Origin: Compostibacter hankyongensis
Lineage (GTDB): Bacteria; Bacteroidota; Bacteroidia; Chitinophagales; Chitinophagaceae
Direction of reading: 5' to 3'
NCBI RefSeq assembly: GCF_039541075.1
Contig: NZ_BAABFN010000001.1
Span: forward strand, 1,054,001 to 1,118,000
DNA: 64,000 bases
How positions within the stretch are numbered: position 1 is the stretch's first letter; every line of letters begins with the position of its first letter. This document shows, one piece after another, positions 61,881 through 64,000 of the stretch. The notes beneath the pieces are model-generated. The model was given only the letters and a program-made list of their open reading frames with translations, had not been told where the DNA came from and searched no databases. The position numbers were made by a program, and so were the translations under genes.

Positions 61881-61908
61881 AAGGCCGCAAAACCAGTTGC
61901 GGCCTTTT
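61881..61908 (+). terminator. Terminator after the GH39-like gene
   Basis: A perfect 10-bp stem, AAGGCCGCAA and TTGCGGCCTT, around AACCAG, with a short T-rich tail. It lies 173 bp after the stop codon. Confidence 0.75.
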
Positions 61909-61915
61909 ACTTTTG
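61908..61915 (+). promoter_or_regulatory. -7 element before the last susC
   Basis: TACTTTTG is an exact TAnnTTTG match starting in the terminator tail, so the susC leader would begin right after termination. Confidence 0.45.
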
Positions 61916-62038
61916 CGCCGTTGTATTGGTAAGCAGTGTTGAGATGCCCGGTACCTTGAGCTGCAGTAATATGCTTGCCTATAGCGGCTTTGCGCTGACA
62001 GGCAGGTGCCTTATATTATTTAATTCTAAAAGACCCGT

Positions 62039-64000
62039 ATGAGAAAAATCTATTCTGTTTTTCTTCGTGGCAGATTGTTTTGCGGCGTGCTGTTCGTATT
62101 GTTTTTCGGACCATCTGCCCATGCCATGCTCCTCTCTTCACTCTCCGGTCGCCCGGTCCTTTCTTCCGGATGCGCTTTGATTACCCCCCAGAAAGATATC
62201 ACAGGCCTGGTGGCAGACAGCACCGGCGCTCCCTTGCCGGGCGTCACCGTTTATGTAAAAAGCAATAAGCAGATCGGCACCGCTACAGACCTGAACGGAA
62301 GATACATCCTGGAAGTCCCGGACAATGCCGTACTGGTGTTCAGCATGATCGGATTTGAAACGCGGGAGATCGCGGTGGGCAGGGGAAATGTGATCAACGT
62401 CACGCTGCACCCCGCCGCTAACCAGCTGGAAGAGACCGTGGTCGTAGCTTTCGGAAAACAGAAGCGCAGCGACATGGTGGGGTCGGTCACCTCGGTCAAT
62501 CCTTCCGACCTCAAGGTGCCCTCCAGCAACCTGACGACCGCGCTGGCCGGGAGGGCTGCCGGTATCATTGCCTACCAGCGCAGCGGTGAGCCGGGACAGG
62601 ACAATGCCGACTTCTTTGTCCGCGGCGTCACTACATTCGGTTATAAGAAGGATCCGCTGATCCTGATAGACGGCATAGAGCTGACCACCACAGACCTGGC
62701 CCGGCTGCAGGTAGACGATATTTCCAGCTTCTCTATCCTCAAGGATGCCACCGCTACTGCGTTATACGGTTCCCGCGCTGCCAACGGCGTCATCCTCGTC
62801 ACTACGAAGGAAGGTGCGGTAGGCAAGGCCCATCTGTCTTTTCGGGTAGAGAATTCTTTCTCCATGCCGACGCAGAATGTGGAGCTGGCAGACCCTGTGA
62901 CGTACATGAAACTCTCTAATGAAGCGACCCTCACGCGTGATCCCCTGGGCGCTCTGCTGTATTCGGATGAAAAGATCAACAATACGGCGGCAGGAAAAAA
63001 TCCTTACGTCTATCCGGCGAATGACTGGAGAAAGACGATGTTCAAAGACTATACCACCAACCAGCGATTCAACCTCAGCGTGAGCGGCGGAGGCGGGGTG
63101 GCCCGCTATTATGTGTCAGGATCCTATAACCGGGACAACGGCCTGATGCGGGTAGACGGCCGGAACAATTTCAACAACAATATACAGCTGAACAGCTATA
63201 CGCTCCGCTCTAATGTGAACATCGACCTGACCAAATCCACCGAGCTGACCGTGCGCCTGAGCGGCAACTTCGACGATTATTCCGGACCGATAGACGGGGG
63301 CGCCGATATGTACAAAAAGGTGATGCGGTCCAACCCCGCGCTATTCCCGGCATTTTATCCCGTGGATGCCCAGCATGCCCATGTAAAGCACATCATGTTC
63401 GGGAACTACGATGCCGGACAATATATCAATCCCTATGCAGACATGGTGAAGGGGTACAAGGAATACTCCCGCTCGCTTATGCTGGCCCAGCTGGAGCTGA
63501 AGCAGGATCTGACCGTTATCACACAGGGCCTGTCGTTCAGCGCCATGGTAAATACGAACCGGCAGTCGTATTTTGATGTCAGCCGGTTCTATAATCCTTT
63601 CTGGTACACCCTCTCGGGCTATGATCAGCTCAGCGGCTCTTATTTCCTCACCAATATCAATCCCGACAAGGGGACCGAATACCTGGGATATAACGAAGGG
63701 AAAAATACGATCAGCACTTCCTTTTATCTTGAGTCACGGCTGAACTATGACCGGACTTTCAAAAAACAGGGACTCAGCGGATTGCTGGTGTTTATGGCGC
63801 AGACACGGCTCGACGCAAATGCCGGAGACCTGCAGAAATCGCTGCCCTACCGCAACCTGGGCCTCTCCGGCAGACTGACCTATGACTACGACAAGCGATA
63901 CTACGCGGAATTCAATTTCGGGTACAACGGTTCGGAGCGTTTTGACGAAAACCACCGCTTCGGATTTTTTCCTTCCGTGGGGCTTGCCTGGACGGTCTCC
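62039..64000 (+). CDS. SusC/RagA family TonB-linked transporter, 3' end outside window
   Basis: Translation from the ATG at 62039 gives 654 codons open to the window edge. After a long hydrophobic N-terminus come a carboxypeptidase-like domain (DITGLVADSTGAPLPGVTVY ... VFSMIGFETREI) and the SusC plug signatures EETVVVAFGKQKRSDMVGSV, FFVRGVTTFGYKKDPLILID and KDATATALYGSRAANGVILV. Part of the beta-barrel follows. A SusD gene would be expected just beyond the window. It follows the rhamnosidase-like and GH39-like genes, so it probably imports products of those enzymes. The N-terminus is long: a second hydrophobic stretch precedes the domain, so the exact cleavage site is unclear. Confidence 0.93.
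   Translation, partial: MRKIYSVFLRGRLFCGVLFVLFFGPSAHAMLLSSLSGRPVLSSGCALITPQKDITGLVADSTGAPLPGVTVYVKSNKQIGTATDLNGRYILEVPDNAVLVFSMIGFETREIAVGRGNVINVTLHPAANQLEETVVVAFGKQKRSDMVGSVTSVNPSDLKVPSSNLTTALAGRAAGIIAYQRSGEPGQDNADFFVRGVTTFGYKKDPLILIDGIELTTTDLARLQVDDISSFSILKDATATALYGSRAANGVILVTTKEGAVGKAHLSFRVENSFSMPTQNVELADPVTYMKLSNEATLTRDPLGALLYSDEKINNTAAGKNPYVYPANDWRKTMFKDYTTNQRFNLSVSGGGGVARYYVSGSYNRDNGLMRVDGRNNFNNNIQLNSYTLRSNVNIDLTKSTELTVRLSGNFDDYSGPIDGGADMYKKVMRSNPALFPAFYPVDAQHAHVKHIMFGNYDAGQYINPYADMVKGYKEYSRSLMLAQLELKQDLTVITQGLSFSAMVNTNRQSYFDVSRFYNPFWYTLSGYDQLSGSYFLTNINPDKGTEYLGYNEGKNTISTSFYLESRLNYDRTFKKQGLSGLLVFMAQTRLDANAGDLQKSLPYRNLGLSGRLTYDYDKRYYAEFNFGYNGSERFDENHRFGFFPSVGLAWTVS

Larger units (their letters stand above)
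61708..62038 (+). other. Intergenic region before the last susC
   Basis: These 331 bp hold a terminator (61881-61908), a promoter box overlapping its tail and a leader of roughly 120 nt. I see no small gene. The first half is unremarkable. Confidence 0.4.

Noticed and set aside
1..64000. tRNA, rRNA or insertion sequence
   Set aside because: No T-loop consensus, rRNA signature, transposase motif or terminal inverted repeats with target duplication were seen while reading the gaps.

Overview
The window is chromosomal DNA from a Bacteroidota bacterium, most likely of the Chitinophagaceae or a near relative. The evidence is two SusC-type receptors (one paired with SusD), a PorP/SprF-family protein, a type III glutamine synthetase, an efp-accB-accC operon, an ebo cluster, and promoters of the Bacteroidota type (TAnnTTTG). 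Most genes are G+C-rich; about 1.1-3.6 kb is visibly A+T-richer and looks acquired. No rRNA, tRNA, CRISPR array or insertion sequence was found.

Layout. 1-3.6 kb: edge of an RsmI-like methyltransferase, then an alkylation-repair island (Mpg glycosylase, AraC-MGMT fusion, 2OG-Fe(II) oxygenase, stand-alone Ada-type zinc domain, GNAT). 3.6-8.2 kb: PorP/SprF-like protein, upp, DedA, mdh, a thioredoxin-like protein and a small membrane protein. 8.3-20.1 kb: efp-accB-accC, glnN, purL, a glycosyltransferase and secA. 20.5-23.3 kb: an outer-membrane beta-barrel receptor. 23.4-33.9 kb: a sugar-oxidation locus (MFS, Gfo/Idh/MocA dehydrogenase, two TIM-barrel epimerase-like proteins, two DUF1080 proteins, and a ThuA/PQQ-dehydrogenase-like/PKD/cytochrome c fusion), which resembles 3-keto-glycoside pathways. 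34.3-41.1 kb: SusC, SusD and a cytochrome c/FG-GAP lipoprotein. 41.3-53.1 kb: an ebo cluster (eboAB ... eboCDEF) split by 5.3 kb carrying a lipoprotein, an SMP-30 lactonase-like protein, a phosphocholine-specific phospholipase C and a DUF2911 protein. 53.2-64 kb: a phytanoyl-CoA dioxygenase-like protein, two GH106-like proteins, a GH39-like protein and a truncated SusC, probably a rhamnoside-utilisation locus.

The strongest unexplained signal is a set of composite intergenic repeats. Five copies share a head of a C/G palindrome plus GGTGAAAGG-type units, followed by one of two hairpin types. Every head sits on, or directly after, the stop codon of a gene in the same orientation, and three genes appear to take their stop codon from the repeat. 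One copy holds two tandem hairpins with a compensatory base-pair change, which argues for a selected RNA structure. A further simpler repeat follows the porP-like stop and also occurs beyond the glnN terminator.

All calls come from reading the sequence and from recalled family motifs. No database search was run.
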